64,000 nt of DNA, from contig NZ_QTUV01000002.1 of NCBI RefSeq assembly GCF_003435815.1, forward strand, positions 62,001-126,000. The letters are read 5' to 3'. The notes below the pieces were generated by a model. It searched no databases. It was given only the letters and a program-made list of their open reading frames with translations, and was not told where the DNA came from. This stretch comes from Dorea sp. AM10-31. GTDB lineage: Bacteria > Bacillota > Clostridia > Lachnospirales > Lachnospiraceae. A program made the translations under genes and the position numbers. Shown piece after piece: positions 8,523 to 16,977 of this stretch. How positions within the stretch are numbered: position 1 is the stretch's first letter; every line of letters begins with the position of its first letter.

Positions 8523-9389
8523 GTGCAGATCATAGCAGAAATTATTCTCGTTCTGGCTATTCTTGCCGGAATCGAGATTTACAGAGAAGTACATTGTTTT
8601 AAGAGAACCGATTATGCGATCGTATCTGAAAAACTGAATATTCCGGAAGGAAAAGAAAAGAAAATTGTATTTTTAAGTGATCTTCATAATCAGCAATACG
8701 GACAGAATAATGAGAACCTTGTAAAAGCGATCCGTGAGTCTGATCCGGATTTTATCTGGATTGGCGGTGATATGTTGATCGGAAAAGAAGATACCGATTA
8801 TGCGCCGGCGCTTTCTTTTGTAAAAGAAATAACCGGGATCTGCCCGGTTTATTGTGCGAGTGGTAACCACGAGCAGCGTATGAAAGAGAACCCGGAAGAT
8901 TATCAATATTCTTATGTGGAATACAAAGAAGTATTGGAGGCTTGCGGAGTACATTTTCTGGAAAATGAAACAGTGCGTTTTGCGGAGTATAATATCACAC
9001 TTCGCGGGCTGGAGATTCCGTTAGCCTGTTATCGGCGTTTCCGGAAAGGTACGCTTACTGTGGAAGAAATAATCGAACGGATCGGACAGCCAGATGAGAC
9101 AACGTACGAGGTATTGCTTGCACATAATCCAACTTATATGGAGACATATCAGAAGTGGGGGGCGGATCTTGTGCTGTCCGGACATCTGCATGGAGGTGTG
9201 GTGAGAATACCAGGAATCTTAGGGGTTATTTCTCCGGCATTTGAACTATTTCCGAAATATTCAGGTGATCTGTACCGGGATGGCGACAAAATCAGTGTTG
9301 TAAGCAAAGGTCTTGGAACGCATACATTTCATATCCGTCTGTGGAATCCGGCGGAATTTATCGTATTGCATTTGAAAACTTGTAATTAA
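8523..9389 (+). CDS. Membrane-anchored metallophosphoesterase
   Basis: A 288-residue calcineurin-like phosphoesterase. Residues 1-18 form a membrane helix, after which the metal-binding motifs appear in order: SDLHNQQ (near 50), GGDM (near 81), GNHE (near 117) and SGHLHGG (near 220). Family members of this type (YkuE-like) act on lipid or nucleotide phosphates at the membrane face. It begins with GTG at 8523, after the GGAG at the end of the HAD gene. The promoter of scpA overlaps its last codons. Physiological substrate unknown. Confidence 0.87.
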   Translation: MQIIAEIILVLAILAGIEIYREVHCFKRTDYAIVSEKLNIPEGKEKKIVFLSDLHNQQYGQNNENLVKAIRESDPDFIWIGGDMLIGKEDTDYAPALSFVKEITGICPVYCASGNHEQRMKENPEDYQYSYVEYKEVLEACGVHFLENETVRFAEYNITLRGLEIPLACYRRFRKGTLTVEEIIERIGQPDETTYEVLLAHNPTYMETYQKWGADLVLSGHLHGGVVRIPGILGVISPAFELFPKYSGDLYRDGDKISVVSKGLGTHTFHIRLWNPAEFIVLHLKTCN

Positions 9390-9408
9390 CAGGAAAATTC
9401 TGTATAAT
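9380..9408 (+). promoter_or_regulatory. Promoter of scpAB
   Basis: TTGTAA (9380-9385) and TATAAT (9403-9408) with a 17-base spacer. The -35 box overlaps the stop codon of the phosphoesterase gene. Confidence 0.7.
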
Positions 9409-9448
9409 AAATAAGTTACGGTATATGAAAATAATGTGAGGATGAGAA

Positions 9449-10225
9449 ATGGGAATTCCGGTAAAACTACAGGTGTTTGAAGGTCCGTTGGATCTGCTTT
9501 TACATTTAATAGACAAAAATAAAATAGATATTTATGATATTCCAATCGTAGAGATCACAAACCAGTACATGGACTACATCAAAGCCATGGAACGGGAAGA
9601 TCTGAATATTATGAGTGAGTTCCTCGTTATGGCGGCTACGCTTCTGGATATTAAGTGCCGGATGCTACTTCCAAAAGAAGTGACGGAAGACGGGGAAGAG
9701 GAAGATCCGAGACAGGAATTAGTAGAACAGTTACTGGAATATAAGATGTATAAATTCATGTCCTATGAGTTGAAGGACAGAGAGACAGATTCGGAAGGAA
9801 TCCTGTACAAGGAAGCAACTATTCCGGAAGAAGTCATGGAATATGTGGAGCCGGTCGATCTGGACAAGCTATTAGGAGATCTTACGCTGGCAAAACTGAA
9901 CCGTATTTTCAAAGATGTCATGAGACGTCAGGTGGACAAAGTCGATCCGGTGCGGAGCAAATTCGGTAAAATCGAAAAAGAAGAAGTGACGCTGACAGAC
10001 AAGCTTGGCTATGTTTATGAGTATGCAAAGGAACACAGAAACTTTAGTTTCCGGAGTCTTCTGACAAAGCAAAGTTCAAAAACACAGGTTGTGGTAACAT
10101 TTCTTGCGATTTTGCAGATGATGAAGGAAGGACAGATCAGTATCAGTCAGGAACAGCCGTTTGATGACATTCTGATCACTTCGCATGTAGGAGAAGAAAG
10201 GTATGGAGACAGTGGAGATCAATAG
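9449..10225 (+). CDS. scpA: Segregation and condensation protein A
   Basis: A 258-residue kleisin that bridges the SMC heads in the bacterial condensin. The N-terminal KLQVFEGPLDLLLHLIDKNK, with IDIYDIPI following, is diagnostic for ScpA, as is EFLVMAATLLDIKCRMLLPK near 50-70. The C-terminal winged helix (FLAILQMMKEGQISISQ) contacts SMC. The gene overlaps scpB by 23 bases, giving translational coupling of two subunits of one complex. The start ATG 9449 lies shortly after GAGGATGAG. Confidence 0.96.
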   Translation: MGIPVKLQVFEGPLDLLLHLIDKNKIDIYDIPIVEITNQYMDYIKAMEREDLNIMSEFLVMAATLLDIKCRMLLPKEVTEDGEEEDPRQELVEQLLEYKMYKFMSYELKDRETDSEGILYKEATIPEEVMEYVEPVDLDKLLGDLTLAKLNRIFKDVMRRQVDKVDPVRSKFGKIEKEEVTLTDKLGYVYEYAKEHRNFSFRSLLTKQSSKTQVVVTFLAILQMMKEGQISISQEQPFDDILITSHVGEERYGDSGDQ

Positions 10226-10781
10226 ATTAGAAAGCGCAATAGAAGCAATTTTATTTACAATGGGAGACTCTGTGGAACTTGGCAAGATTGCATCTGCCAT
10301 TGAACACGATGAAGAGACAACAAGAAAGATCGTCCATCAGATGATGGATAAATACCAGGCAGAAGACCGTGGAATCCAGATCGTAGAACTGGAGGATTCT
10401 TTCCAGTTATGTACGAAAAAGCAAAATTATGATTATCTGATCCGTATCGCCAAACAGCCGAGACGGTATGTGCTTACAGATGTCCTGCTGGAAACGTTGT
10501 CGATTATTGCGTACAAACAGCCGGTGACGAAGCTGGAGGTTGAAAAGATCAGAGGTGTGAAGTCGGATCATGCGGTGAATAAACTGGTGGAATATAACCT
10601 TGCCTGTGAAGTGGGAAGGCTGGATGCGCCGGGTAAACCGATTTTGTTTGGAACGACAGAAGAATTTCTGCGCAGATTCAGTATCCAGTCTGTAGATGAT
10701 CTTCCGGTTCTGAATCCGGAACAGGTGGAGCATTTCAAATCAGAAGCGGAAGAAGAAGTGCAGCTAAAATTAGATGTATAG
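10203..10781 (+). CDS. scpB: Segregation and condensation protein B
   Basis: A 192-residue protein made of two winged-helix domains that binds the ScpA linker in the SMC-ScpAB complex. Recognised by LESAIEAILFTMGDSVELGK at the start and the hallmark ETLSIIAYKQPVTKLEVEKI near 100, followed by RGV and GRLDAPGKP near 137. Length is typical. It starts inside the end of scpA, with its own GGAGAAGAAAGG upstream. Confidence 0.96.
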   Translation: METVEINRLESAIEAILFTMGDSVELGKIASAIEHDEETTRKIVHQMMDKYQAEDRGIQIVELEDSFQLCTKKQNYDYLIRIAKQPRRYVLTDVLLETLSIIAYKQPVTKLEVEKIRGVKSDHAVNKLVEYNLACEVGRLDAPGKPILFGTTEEFLRRFSIQSVDDLPVLNPEQVEHFKSEAEEEVQLKLDV

Positions 10782-10832
10782 ATTCTGGACTGTCTGCATA
10801 CATTTAGGATAGTAATGTATGGGCGGTGCAAT

Positions 10833-12044
10833 ATGAAAAATAGAAGAAACAGAGCATGTATTTTGCTTATCGTTTTTCTTGTGAGTTGGTGGAGCCGGAA
10901 ACCGGTTGCAGTTAAAGCAGAGGGAGAACAGTTTGCAGAACAGTTATACGCCCGGTCGGCAGTCCTGATGGATGCGGATAGTGGGCGTATTTTATTTGAA
11001 AAAGAAGGAAATGCAGTGCGCCCGATGGCAAGCACAACGAAGATTATGACGTGTATTCTGGCACTGGAAGAAGGAAAAACAGACAGTGAAGTAAAAGTTT
11101 CAGAAGAGGCATGCCGGCAGCCACAGGTCCGTCTCGGCGTGCGGAAAGGAGAAAATTACAGACTGAAAGATCTGTTATATTCGCTGATGCTGGAGTCCCA
11201 TAACGACAGTGCAGTGCTGGTTGCGGAAAACGTTGCTGGGAGTGTACAGGAATTTGCTGTGGAAATGAATAAAAAAGCGAAAGAGATTGGATGCAAAGAT
11301 ACGCACTTTGTGACACCGAACGGTCTGGATGGAACAGATGAAAAAGGTGCACATCGGACGACAGCAGAAGATCTTGCACGGATTTTCCGATATTGCATCA
11401 CAGAATCGCCAAAACGAGAACAGTTTCTTGAGATTACACGAAAGGAGATGTATTCGTTCCAGAACATCGAGCAGACAAGGACATTTTCCTGCCGGAATCA
11501 TAATGCGTTTTTGAAAATGATGGATGGGGCACTAAGCGGAAAAACGGGATTTACAGCGAAAGCAGGATACTGCTATATCGGAGCGTTAAAAAGTGATAAC
11601 CGGACATTTATTGTAGTACTTCTTGCCTGCGGGTGGCCAGGGAACCGTTCTTATAAATGGAAAGATACGAGAAAACTGATGGAGTATGGACTGAAAAATT
11701 ATCAAAAGGCAGAGTTTCCGGATGAAGAAGGAATCCAGGTATATATAAAGGATGCTGTAAATAAAGGAAATCCATACCAGAAAGGGGAACATCTGACGGC
11801 ACATATCCAGAAAGAAACAGAGAAAATCCTGATGAGAAAAGATGAAAAATTGGAAGTAAAAAAGAAGATTCCGAAGAATCTGCATGCGCCGGTAAAAAAG
11901 GGAGAACAGATTGGTGAAGTACAGTATTTCCTTAACGGAAAAGCCGTGTGTGCCTGTCCGGTTATTGCAGATGAAACGGTAGAAGCCCGTTCCCCGGGAG
12001 GATGTCTTGCGTTTGTTATGAAAAAGCTGTTTTTGTCACCATAG
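10833..12044 (+). CDS. D-alanyl-D-alanine carboxypeptidase (DacF type), second copy
   Basis: A 403-residue exported D,D-carboxypeptidase. Signal peptide at residues 1-30 (MKNRRNR then a hydrophobic core), catalytic motifs STTK (67-70), SHN (122-124) and KTG (237-239), and a C-terminal PBP5-like beta domain (NLHAPVKKGEQIGEVQY). The second motif is S-H-N where the copy at 6430 has S-A-N. I prefer ATG 10833 (GGCGGTG four bases upstream, good signal peptide); ATG 10815 is in frame and adds MYGRCN. In Bacillus, dacF is forespore-expressed; whether either copy here is sporulation-specific cannot be told from sequence. Confidence 0.9.
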   Translation: MKNRRNRACILLIVFLVSWWSRKPVAVKAEGEQFAEQLYARSAVLMDADSGRILFEKEGNAVRPMASTTKIMTCILALEEGKTDSEVKVSEEACRQPQVRLGVRKGENYRLKDLLYSLMLESHNDSAVLVAENVAGSVQEFAVEMNKKAKEIGCKDTHFVTPNGLDGTDEKGAHRTTAEDLARIFRYCITESPKREQFLEITRKEMYSFQNIEQTRTFSCRNHNAFLKMMDGALSGKTGFTAKAGYCYIGALKSDNRTFIVVLLACGWPGNRSYKWKDTRKLMEYGLKNYQKAEFPDEEGIQVYIKDAVNKGNPYQKGEHLTAHIQKETEKILMRKDEKLEVKKKIPKNLHAPVKKGEQIGEVQYFLNGKAVCACPVIADETVEARSPGGCLAFVMKKLFLSP

Positions 12045-12103
12045 CATTAGGATGGAGCAATCAGTGGCAGGTTTTGCAGGTAAAAGGATTTCATATGGGA
12101 CGG

Positions 12104-12132
12104 TTGCGCTTGTGAAAAGAAAAAAGTATAAT
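12104..12132 (+). promoter_or_regulatory. Promoter of YbaK-family gene
   Basis: TTGCGC (12104-12109) and TATAAT (12127-12132) separated by 17 bases, 41 bases before the start codon. Confidence 0.6.
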
Positions 12133-12172
12133 GTTTTACATATGACAAAAGAAGAAAACGAGGAATAAAAAC

Positions 12173-12634
12173 ATGGCAATTGAAAAAGTAAAAGCATATT
12201 TTAAGAATTATGGGATGGAAGACAGAGTCATGGAGAAAGACAGTTCCAGTGCAACGGTGGAAGAGGCAGCAGATGTATTAGGCTGCGAGCCGGGAAGAAT
12301 CGCTAAGACACTGTCTTTTCATCTGGATGAAAAAGTAATCTTGATCGTAACGGCGGGAGATAAGAAGATTGACAATAAAAAATACCGTACAGAGTTTGGA
12401 AGCAAAGCGCATATGCTGAAATTCGAGGAAGTAGAACTGCTGGTAGGTCATGCAGTCGGCGGCGTATGTCCGTTTGCTGTCAATGAAGGCGTAGAGGTAT
12501 ATCTGGATGAATCACTCAAAGCTTATAAAACGGTCTATCCGGCAGCAGGAAGCGGCAACAGCATGATCCAACTTACGATTCCGGAACTGGAGCGATACGG
12601 ACAGTGTAAGAAATGGATCGACGTGTGTAAATAA
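12173..12634 (+). CDS. YbaK/EbsC family aminoacyl-tRNA deacylase-like protein
   Basis: A 153-residue single-domain protein of the YbaK/ProX editing-domain family. Characterised members hydrolyse mischarged Cys- or Ala-tRNA. The features seen are SSATVEEAADVLGCEPGRIA near 22, KTLSFHLDEKVILIVTAGDK, the conserved KKIDNKKYR near 63, and GHAVGGVCPFA near 97. It stands alone in front of recA with its own promoter. The exact tRNA specificity is not readable. Confidence 0.88.
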   Translation: MAIEKVKAYFKNYGMEDRVMEKDSSSATVEEAADVLGCEPGRIAKTLSFHLDEKVILIVTAGDKKIDNKKYRTEFGSKAHMLKFEEVELLVGHAVGGVCPFAVNEGVEVYLDESLKAYKTVYPAAGSGNSMIQLTIPELERYGQCKKWIDVCK

Positions 12635-12659
12635 AGTGTGGCGATATCAGAAATTCTCT

Positions 12660-12688
12660 TTGACTTGTTCCGGAGAGTATGCTAGAGT
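12660..12688 (+). promoter_or_regulatory. Promoter in the ybaK-recA gap
   Basis: TTGACT (12660-12665) and TAGAGT (12683-12688) with a 17-base spacer. It lies 100 bases upstream of the recA promoter, and no open frame starts between them. Confidence 0.5.
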
Positions 12689-12691
12689 AAA

Positions 12692-12726
12692 AATGTATTT
12701 AAGCATGCTGAATATATAAATACATT
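12692..12726 (+). other. Hairpin at predicted transcript start upstream of recA
   Basis: AATGTATTTA (12692-12701) and TAAATACATT (12717-12726) are a perfect 10-bp inverted repeat around 15 bases. It begins where RNA from the 12660 promoter would start. A second short hairpin, CGGC-acttc-GCCG, follows at 12741-12753. Could be the 5' structure of a leader or small RNA, or an operator. Confidence 0.4.
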
Positions 12727-12783
12727 CTGTAATTCAACATCGGCACTTCGCCGGATTATTTCACAGAGAGAGACGAAAGTATA

Positions 12784-12812
12784 TTGACAAAACAGAACAA
12801 GTGTACTACTAT
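12784..12812 (+). promoter_or_regulatory. recA promoter
   Basis: TTGACA (12784-12789) and TACTAT (12807-12812) with a 17-base spacer. A LexA-type box lies just downstream and a degenerate one within the spacer. Confidence 0.8.
12795..12806 (+). promoter_or_regulatory. Degenerate second LexA-like site in the recA promoter spacer
   Basis: GAACAAGTGTAC matches the GAAC-N4-GTTC pattern of Gram-positive SOS boxes at 7 of 8 defined positions and lies between the -35 and -10 boxes. Confidence 0.4.
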
Positions 12813-12826
12813 TGTAAACAGAAAAA

Positions 12827-12840
12827 CGAACATGCGTTCG
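12827..12840 (+). promoter_or_regulatory. LexA (SOS) operator of recA
   Basis: CGAACATGCGTTCG is a perfect palindrome that fits the Firmicutes SOS box CGAAC-N4-GTTCG. It sits about 15 bases after the recA -10 box, where bound LexA would block transcription; DNA damage should therefore induce recA. Confidence 0.88.
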
Positions 12841-12864
12841 TCGCGAGAGAAGGAGATAACTTTT

Positions 12865-13929
12865 ATGGCAGGTAATGATACAAAGAATGAGAATAAGAAG
12901 AAGGCATTAGATGCAGCCATTGCAAAGCTGGAGAAGGATTTCGGTAAAGGTACGGTTATGAAGCTGGGAGATCCGGCAGCACAGGTTGCAGTTGAGACAA
13001 TTCCGACAGGATCTCTGAGTCTGGATATCGCGCTCGGTATGGGGGGTGTGCCGAAGGGACGAATTGTGGAAATTTACGGACCGGAGTCCAGTGGTAAGAC
13101 AACGGTTGCGCTTCATATGATTTCAGAAGTGCAGAAGCAGGGCGGTATTGCCGGTTTTATCGATGCAGAGCATGCGCTGGATCCGGTATATGCAAAGAAT
13201 ATCGGTGTAGATATTGATGAGCTTTATATCTCACAGCCGGACAGTGGAGACCAGGCGCTGGAGATTGCGGAGACGATGGTGCGCTCCGGAGCTATGGATA
13301 TTATTGTTATTGATTCGGTAGCGGCTCTTGTACCGCGACAGGAGATCGAAGGAGATATGGGAGATTCACACGTTGGTCTGCAGGCAAGACTGATGTCTCA
13401 GGCGTTGCGTAAACTGACACCTGTAATCAGCAAGTCCAATTGCGTCGTGATCTTTATCAACCAGCTGCGTGAAAAAGTCGGTGTTATGTTTGGCAATCCG
13501 GAGACAACTACCGGCGGACGTGCACTGAAGTTCTACGCATCTGTCCGTATGGATGTCAGAAGAATTGAGACATTGAAGCAGAGTGGTGAGATGATCGGTA
13601 ACCGTACAAGAGTGAAGATTGTGAAGAATAAGATTGCGCCTCCGTTTAAGGAAGCAGAATTTGATATTATGTTTGGTAAGGGAATCTCAAAAGAAGGAGA
13701 CATCCTTGATCTCGCAGTAAACCTTGGACTGGTAAGCAAGAGTGGATCCTGGTTTGCGTATAACGGTGATAAGATCGGGCAGGGACGTGAGAATGCCAAG
13801 AACTATCTGACAGAACACCCGGATATCATGGAGGAACTGGATCACAAGATCCGCAAGCACTATGCATTTGAAGACGGTGAAGAGGAAGAAGAACAGACAG
13901 AGACTCCAAAGAAAGCTGAGAAAGAGTAA
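12865..13929 (+). CDS. recA: Recombinase RecA
   Basis: A 354-residue RecA, the strand-exchange ATPase and LexA co-protease. Walker [10 protein letters not shown] lies near residue 72, the signature [14 protein letters not shown] near 220, and loop [19 protein letters not shown] near 168. An acidic tail ([11 protein letters not shown]) ends the protein. ATG 12865 ([10 protein letters not shown]) is preceded by GAAGGAG; the longer frame from 12784 begins inside the promoter and is not used. The stop codon overlaps the recX start (TAATG), so recX is coupled to recA. Confidence 0.98.
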   Translation: MAGNDTKNENKKKALDAAIAKLEKDFGKGTVMKLGDPAAQVAVETIPTGSLSLDIALGMGGVPKGRIVEIYGPESSGKTTVALHMISEVQKQGGIAGFIDAEHALDPVYAKNIGVDIDELYISQPDSGDQALEIAETMVRSGAMDIIVIDSVAALVPRQEIEGDMGDSHVGLQARLMSQALRKLTPVISKSNCVVIFINQLREKVGVMFGNPETTTGGRALKFYASVRMDVRRIETLKQSGEMIGNRTRVKIVKNKIAPPFKEAEFDIMFGKGISKEGDILDLAVNLGLVSKSGSWFAYNGDKIGQGRENAKNYLTEHPDIMEELDHKIRKHYAFEDGEEEEEQTETPKKAEKE

Positions 13930-14543
13930 TGACAGTCACCAGAGTGGAACCACTGACAAAGACAAAGTTCCGCATCTATATAGATGAACATCCGGCATTT
14001 GTTCTCTATCAGGGAGAGGTTAAGCGGTATCATCTGGCAGAGAGCCGGGAGATAGCAGAAGACATATATCAGAAGATCCGGAGTGAGATTGTACTGAAAC
14101 GTGCAAAGCTTCGAGCCATGCATTTACTGACAGATATGGGGAGAACGGAGGAGCAACTCCGTACGAAGCTTAAGCGTGGAGGCTATCCGGATGATATCGT
14201 GAAGGAAGTGATTGCTTATGTGAAGTCTTTCGGCTATATCAATGATGCGGCTTATGCCCGCAGCTTTATCGACAGCAGGAAGGATAAAAAGAGCAAGAGA
14301 GAGATTTATGCGGCGCTGGCAGAGAAGGGAATCGCAAGAGATGAGATTGACGAGGCGATGGAAGAGTGTTACGGGCATGAAGATGCCAGACATGCGATCA
14401 TGACGCTTCTTGCAAAGAAGCATTATGACCCGGAGACGGCGGATCATGTGCAAACCCGTAAAATACTGGGCTATCTGACGAGAAAAGGATTCCGCTATGA
14501 AGACATACGTCAAGTAATACAAGTTTCTGAGGGGAGCGCTTGA
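13929..14543 (+). CDS. recX: Regulatory protein RecX
   Basis: A 204-residue RecX, which caps and modulates RecA filaments. It is an all-helical protein of repeated three-helix motifs; the diagnostic AYARSFIDSRKDKKSKREI is near residue 115 and RTEEQLRTKLKRGGYPDDIV near 75. It overlaps the recA stop by one base, the standard recA-recX arrangement, and should be SOS-induced with recA. Its end carries the -35 box of rny. Confidence 0.95.
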   Translation: MTVTRVEPLTKTKFRIYIDEHPAFVLYQGEVKRYHLAESREIAEDIYQKIRSEIVLKRAKLRAMHLLTDMGRTEEQLRTKLKRGGYPDDIVKEVIAYVKSFGYINDAAYARSFIDSRKDKKSKREIYAALAEKGIARDEIDEAMEECYGHEDARHAIMTLLAKKHYDPETADHVQTRKILGYLTRKGFRYEDIRQVIQVSEGSA

Positions 14544-14568
14544 CATCTTTGGTAAAACAGTATAAAAT
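14540..14568 (+). promoter_or_regulatory. Promoter of rny
   Basis: TTGACA (14540-14545), overlapping the recX stop codon, and TAAAAT (14563-14568) with a 17-base spacer. Confidence 0.65.
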
Positions 14569-14628
14569 TTAAGTGTTGTATTTGTACGTTGTATTTTTAC
14601 AATAAAAATTAAATAAGGAGGTGCTCCT

Positions 14629-16182
14629 GTGCCGGACGGAATTATGATTGCTGTTACAGTAGTGCTTGTCATAGCAGGTGTAATCATCAGTCATTTTGTT
14701 ACAGTTTCGAATCTGCGTAAGAATGCAGAATCGAAGATCGGAAATGCAGAATCAAAGGCGCGTGAGATCATTGATGATGCAGTGAAGACGGCTGAGGCAA
14801 AGAAAAAGGAGTCTCTCTTGGAAATTAAAGAAGAGTCTATCAAGAACAAGAATGAACTTGAAAAAGAGACAAAGGAACGCAGAGCTGAATTACAGCGTTA
14901 TGAGAAGCGTGTACTTTCCAAGGAAGAGACTTTGGACAAGAAAGCAGATGCTATAGAAAAGCGTGAAGCAGGATTTGCAGCAAAGGAAGAACAGCTCAGA
15001 CAGCGTGAAACTAAAGTAGACGAGCTGAGTAAGCAAAGGGTACAGGAACTAGAAAGAATCTCAGGACTTACCTCCGAACAAGCAAAAGAATATTTGTTGA
15101 AAACTGTTGAAGAAGATGTGAAACATGACACTGCCAAGATGGTAAAAGAACTGGAAGCCCAGGCAAAGGAAGAAGCGGACAAGAAAGCAAAAGAATATGT
15201 AGTAACTGCTATTCAGCGCTGTGCCGCGGATCATGTTGCTGAGACTACGATTTCCGTAGTACAGCTTCCAAGTGATGAGATGAAGGGCAGAATTATTGGT
15301 AGAGAGGGACGTAATATTCGTACACTGGAGACGATGACAGGTGTTGAACTGATTATTGATGATACACCGGAAGCAGTTGTCTTATCCGGATTTGATCCAA
15401 TAAGAAGAGAAGTTGCACGTATTGCACTTGAAAAATTAATTGTTGACGGACGTATTCATCCGGCAAGAATTGAGGAGATGGTGGAAAAGGCACAGAAAGA
15501 AGTCGATACGATGATTCGTGAAGAAGGAGAAGCAGCAGCGTTAGAAGTCGGTGTTCACGGAATCCATCCGGAACTGATCAAGCTTCTTGGACGTATGAAG
15601 TTCAGAACAAGTTATGGTCAGAATGCGCTGAAACATTCTATGGAAGTTGCACAGTTATCTGGACTTCTTGCAGGGGAAATCGGACTGGATGTCCGTACTG
15701 CTAAGAGAGCAGGACTTCTGCACGACATCGGTAAATCTATAGATCATGATGTAGAAGGATCGCATATTCAGATTGGTGTGGATCTTTGTAGAAAATACAA
15801 AGAATCTGCAACGGTTATTAATGCTGTCGAAGCACATCATGGAGATGTAGAACCGGAAACTCTGATTGCATGTGTTGTACAGGCTGCAGATACGATTTCT
15901 GCTGCAAGACCGGGTGCGAGAAGAGAAACATTAGAAACATATACAAACAGGTTAAAACAATTAGAAGATATCACCAACCAGTTCAAGGGTGTTGATAAAT
16001 CTTTTGCAATTCAAGCAGGTAGAGAGATTCGTGTTATGGTAGTTCCAGAACAAGTATCTGATGCAGATATGGTATTAATGGCCAGAGATATAGCAAAACA
16101 GATCGAGTTTGAACTCGAATATCCTGGACAGATCAAAGTCAATGTAATCCGTGAATCACGTGTTACAGACTATGCCAAGTAG
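14629..16182 (+). CDS. rny: Ribonuclease Y
   Basis: A 517-residue membrane-bound endoribonuclease that starts mRNA decay. Layout: N-terminal membrane helix (residues 4-24), a long charged coiled coil (about 30-185), a KH RNA-binding domain with [14 protein letters not shown] near 220, and an HD phosphodiesterase domain with [18 protein letters not shown] near 362. All expected parts are present and the length is typical. The start is GTG 14629 behind AAGGAGGTG; the frame is closed upstream. Expressed from its own promoter and ended by a terminator at 16195. Confidence 0.97.
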   Translation: MPDGIMIAVTVVLVIAGVIISHFVTVSNLRKNAESKIGNAESKAREIIDDAVKTAEAKKKESLLEIKEESIKNKNELEKETKERRAELQRYEKRVLSKEETLDKKADAIEKREAGFAAKEEQLRQRETKVDELSKQRVQELERISGLTSEQAKEYLLKTVEEDVKHDTAKMVKELEAQAKEEADKKAKEYVVTAIQRCAADHVAETTISVVQLPSDEMKGRIIGREGRNIRTLETMTGVELIIDDTPEAVVLSGFDPIRREVARIALEKLIVDGRIHPARIEEMVEKAQKEVDTMIREEGEAAALEVGVHGIHPELIKLLGRMKFRTSYGQNALKHSMEVAQLSGLLAGEIGLDVRTAKRAGLLHDIGKSIDHDVEGSHIQIGVDLCRKYKESATVINAVEAHHGDVEPETLIACVVQAADTISAARPGARRETLETYTNRLKQLEDITNQFKGVDKSFAIQAGREIRVMVVPEQVSDADMVLMARDIAKQIEFELEYPGQIKVNVIRESRVTDYAK

Positions 16183-16194
16183 AAGATAAAATAG

Positions 16195-16230
16195 AGGCAG
16201 AATCGGTGAATATCGGTTCTGCCTTTTGTT
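16195..16230 (+). terminator. Terminator after rny
   Basis: AGGCAGAA (16195-16202) pairs with TTCTGCCT (16217-16224) around a 14-base loop, followed by TTTGTT. Confidence 0.8.
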
Positions 16231-16341
16231 ATGGCAACAAGGAAAATGCGCCATGTTTGAATGGTAGCATTTGCTGACTACTAATCAGTGAACAAAACTC
16301 GCGAAGTGTGTTTGGTTGCTGTTGTGGCAAGGAGGTAAATT

Positions 16342-16881
16342 ATGAGCAACGAAGTAAAAAGAGTAAGCAGAGAACTGGCTTATACAGGAACAGTTCTAAA
16401 AATATACAAAGACCGTATGGAATTTTCTAATGGCAATCATGAAGACTGGGATTTTATTCACCATGACGGAGCGGCTGCCGTAATTCCGGTTATGGATGAC
16501 GGCAAGATTCTGATGGTCACACAGTACCGTAATGCACTGGAGCGAGATACACTGGAAATCCCGGCAGGAAAGCTGGATGCACCAGGAGAGCCTGGAATCG
16601 AATGCGCAAGAAGAGAACTGGAAGAAGAGACTGGCTACAAGGCGGAGAATATAGAGTGGCTTATGGATCTGCGTACAACGGTCGCATTTTGTGATGAAAA
16701 GGTAGAGATTTTTCTTGCAAGGGATCTCAAACCTGCGAAACAACATTTGGATGAGAATGAATTTATCCAGGTGAAGGCATATACATTGGAGGAGTTAAGG
16801 GAGATGATCTTTACCGGCAAGATTGAAGATTCCAAGACAATCGCCTCAATTTTGGCATACGAATCCAAATACTGTCATTAA
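16342..16881 (+). CDS. NUDIX hydrolase, ADP-ribose pyrophosphatase type
   Basis: A 179-residue NUDIX enzyme expected to split ADP-ribose or related nucleoside diphosphate sugars. The NUDIX box begins at GKLDAPGEPGIECARRELEE near residue 76 and continues to ETG; the preceding MVTQYRNALERDTLEIPAGK is characteristic of the ADP-ribose subgroup. ATG 16342 follows AAGGAGGT. In Bacillus nudF also lies just upstream of spoIIM, which supports both calls. No clear promoter was seen in 16231-16341. Confidence 0.9.
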   Translation: MSNEVKRVSRELAYTGTVLKIYKDRMEFSNGNHEDWDFIHHDGAAAVIPVMDDGKILMVTQYRNALERDTLEIPAGKLDAPGEPGIECARRELEEETGYKAENIEWLMDLRTTVAFCDEKVEIFLARDLKPAKQHLDENEFIQVKAYTLEELREMIFTGKIEDSKTIASILAYESKYCH

Positions 16882-16917
16882 ATGTATTTATTTTAGATAA
16901 GCCTCTTAAAAAACACT

Positions 16918-16948
16918 GTCATTAGTAAGAAGAATCCTGACATATAAT
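16918..16948 (+). promoter_or_regulatory. Sigma-E-like promoter of spoIIM
   Basis: GTCATTAG (16918-16925) and CATATAAT (16941-16948), 15 bases apart, resemble the mother-cell sigma-E consensus from Bacillus (GTCATATT and CATACAAT). No sigma-A -35 box stands at the matching distance. spoIIM is a sigma-E gene in Bacillus, in agreement. Confidence 0.45.
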
Positions 16949-16977
16949 AAATTATCTTTAGGTCGGGAGGCGTGGCA

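Noticed and set aside
14124..14687. 187-residue minus-strand frame over recX and the rny promoter
   Set aside because: Overlaps two certain features and has no recognisable protein character.
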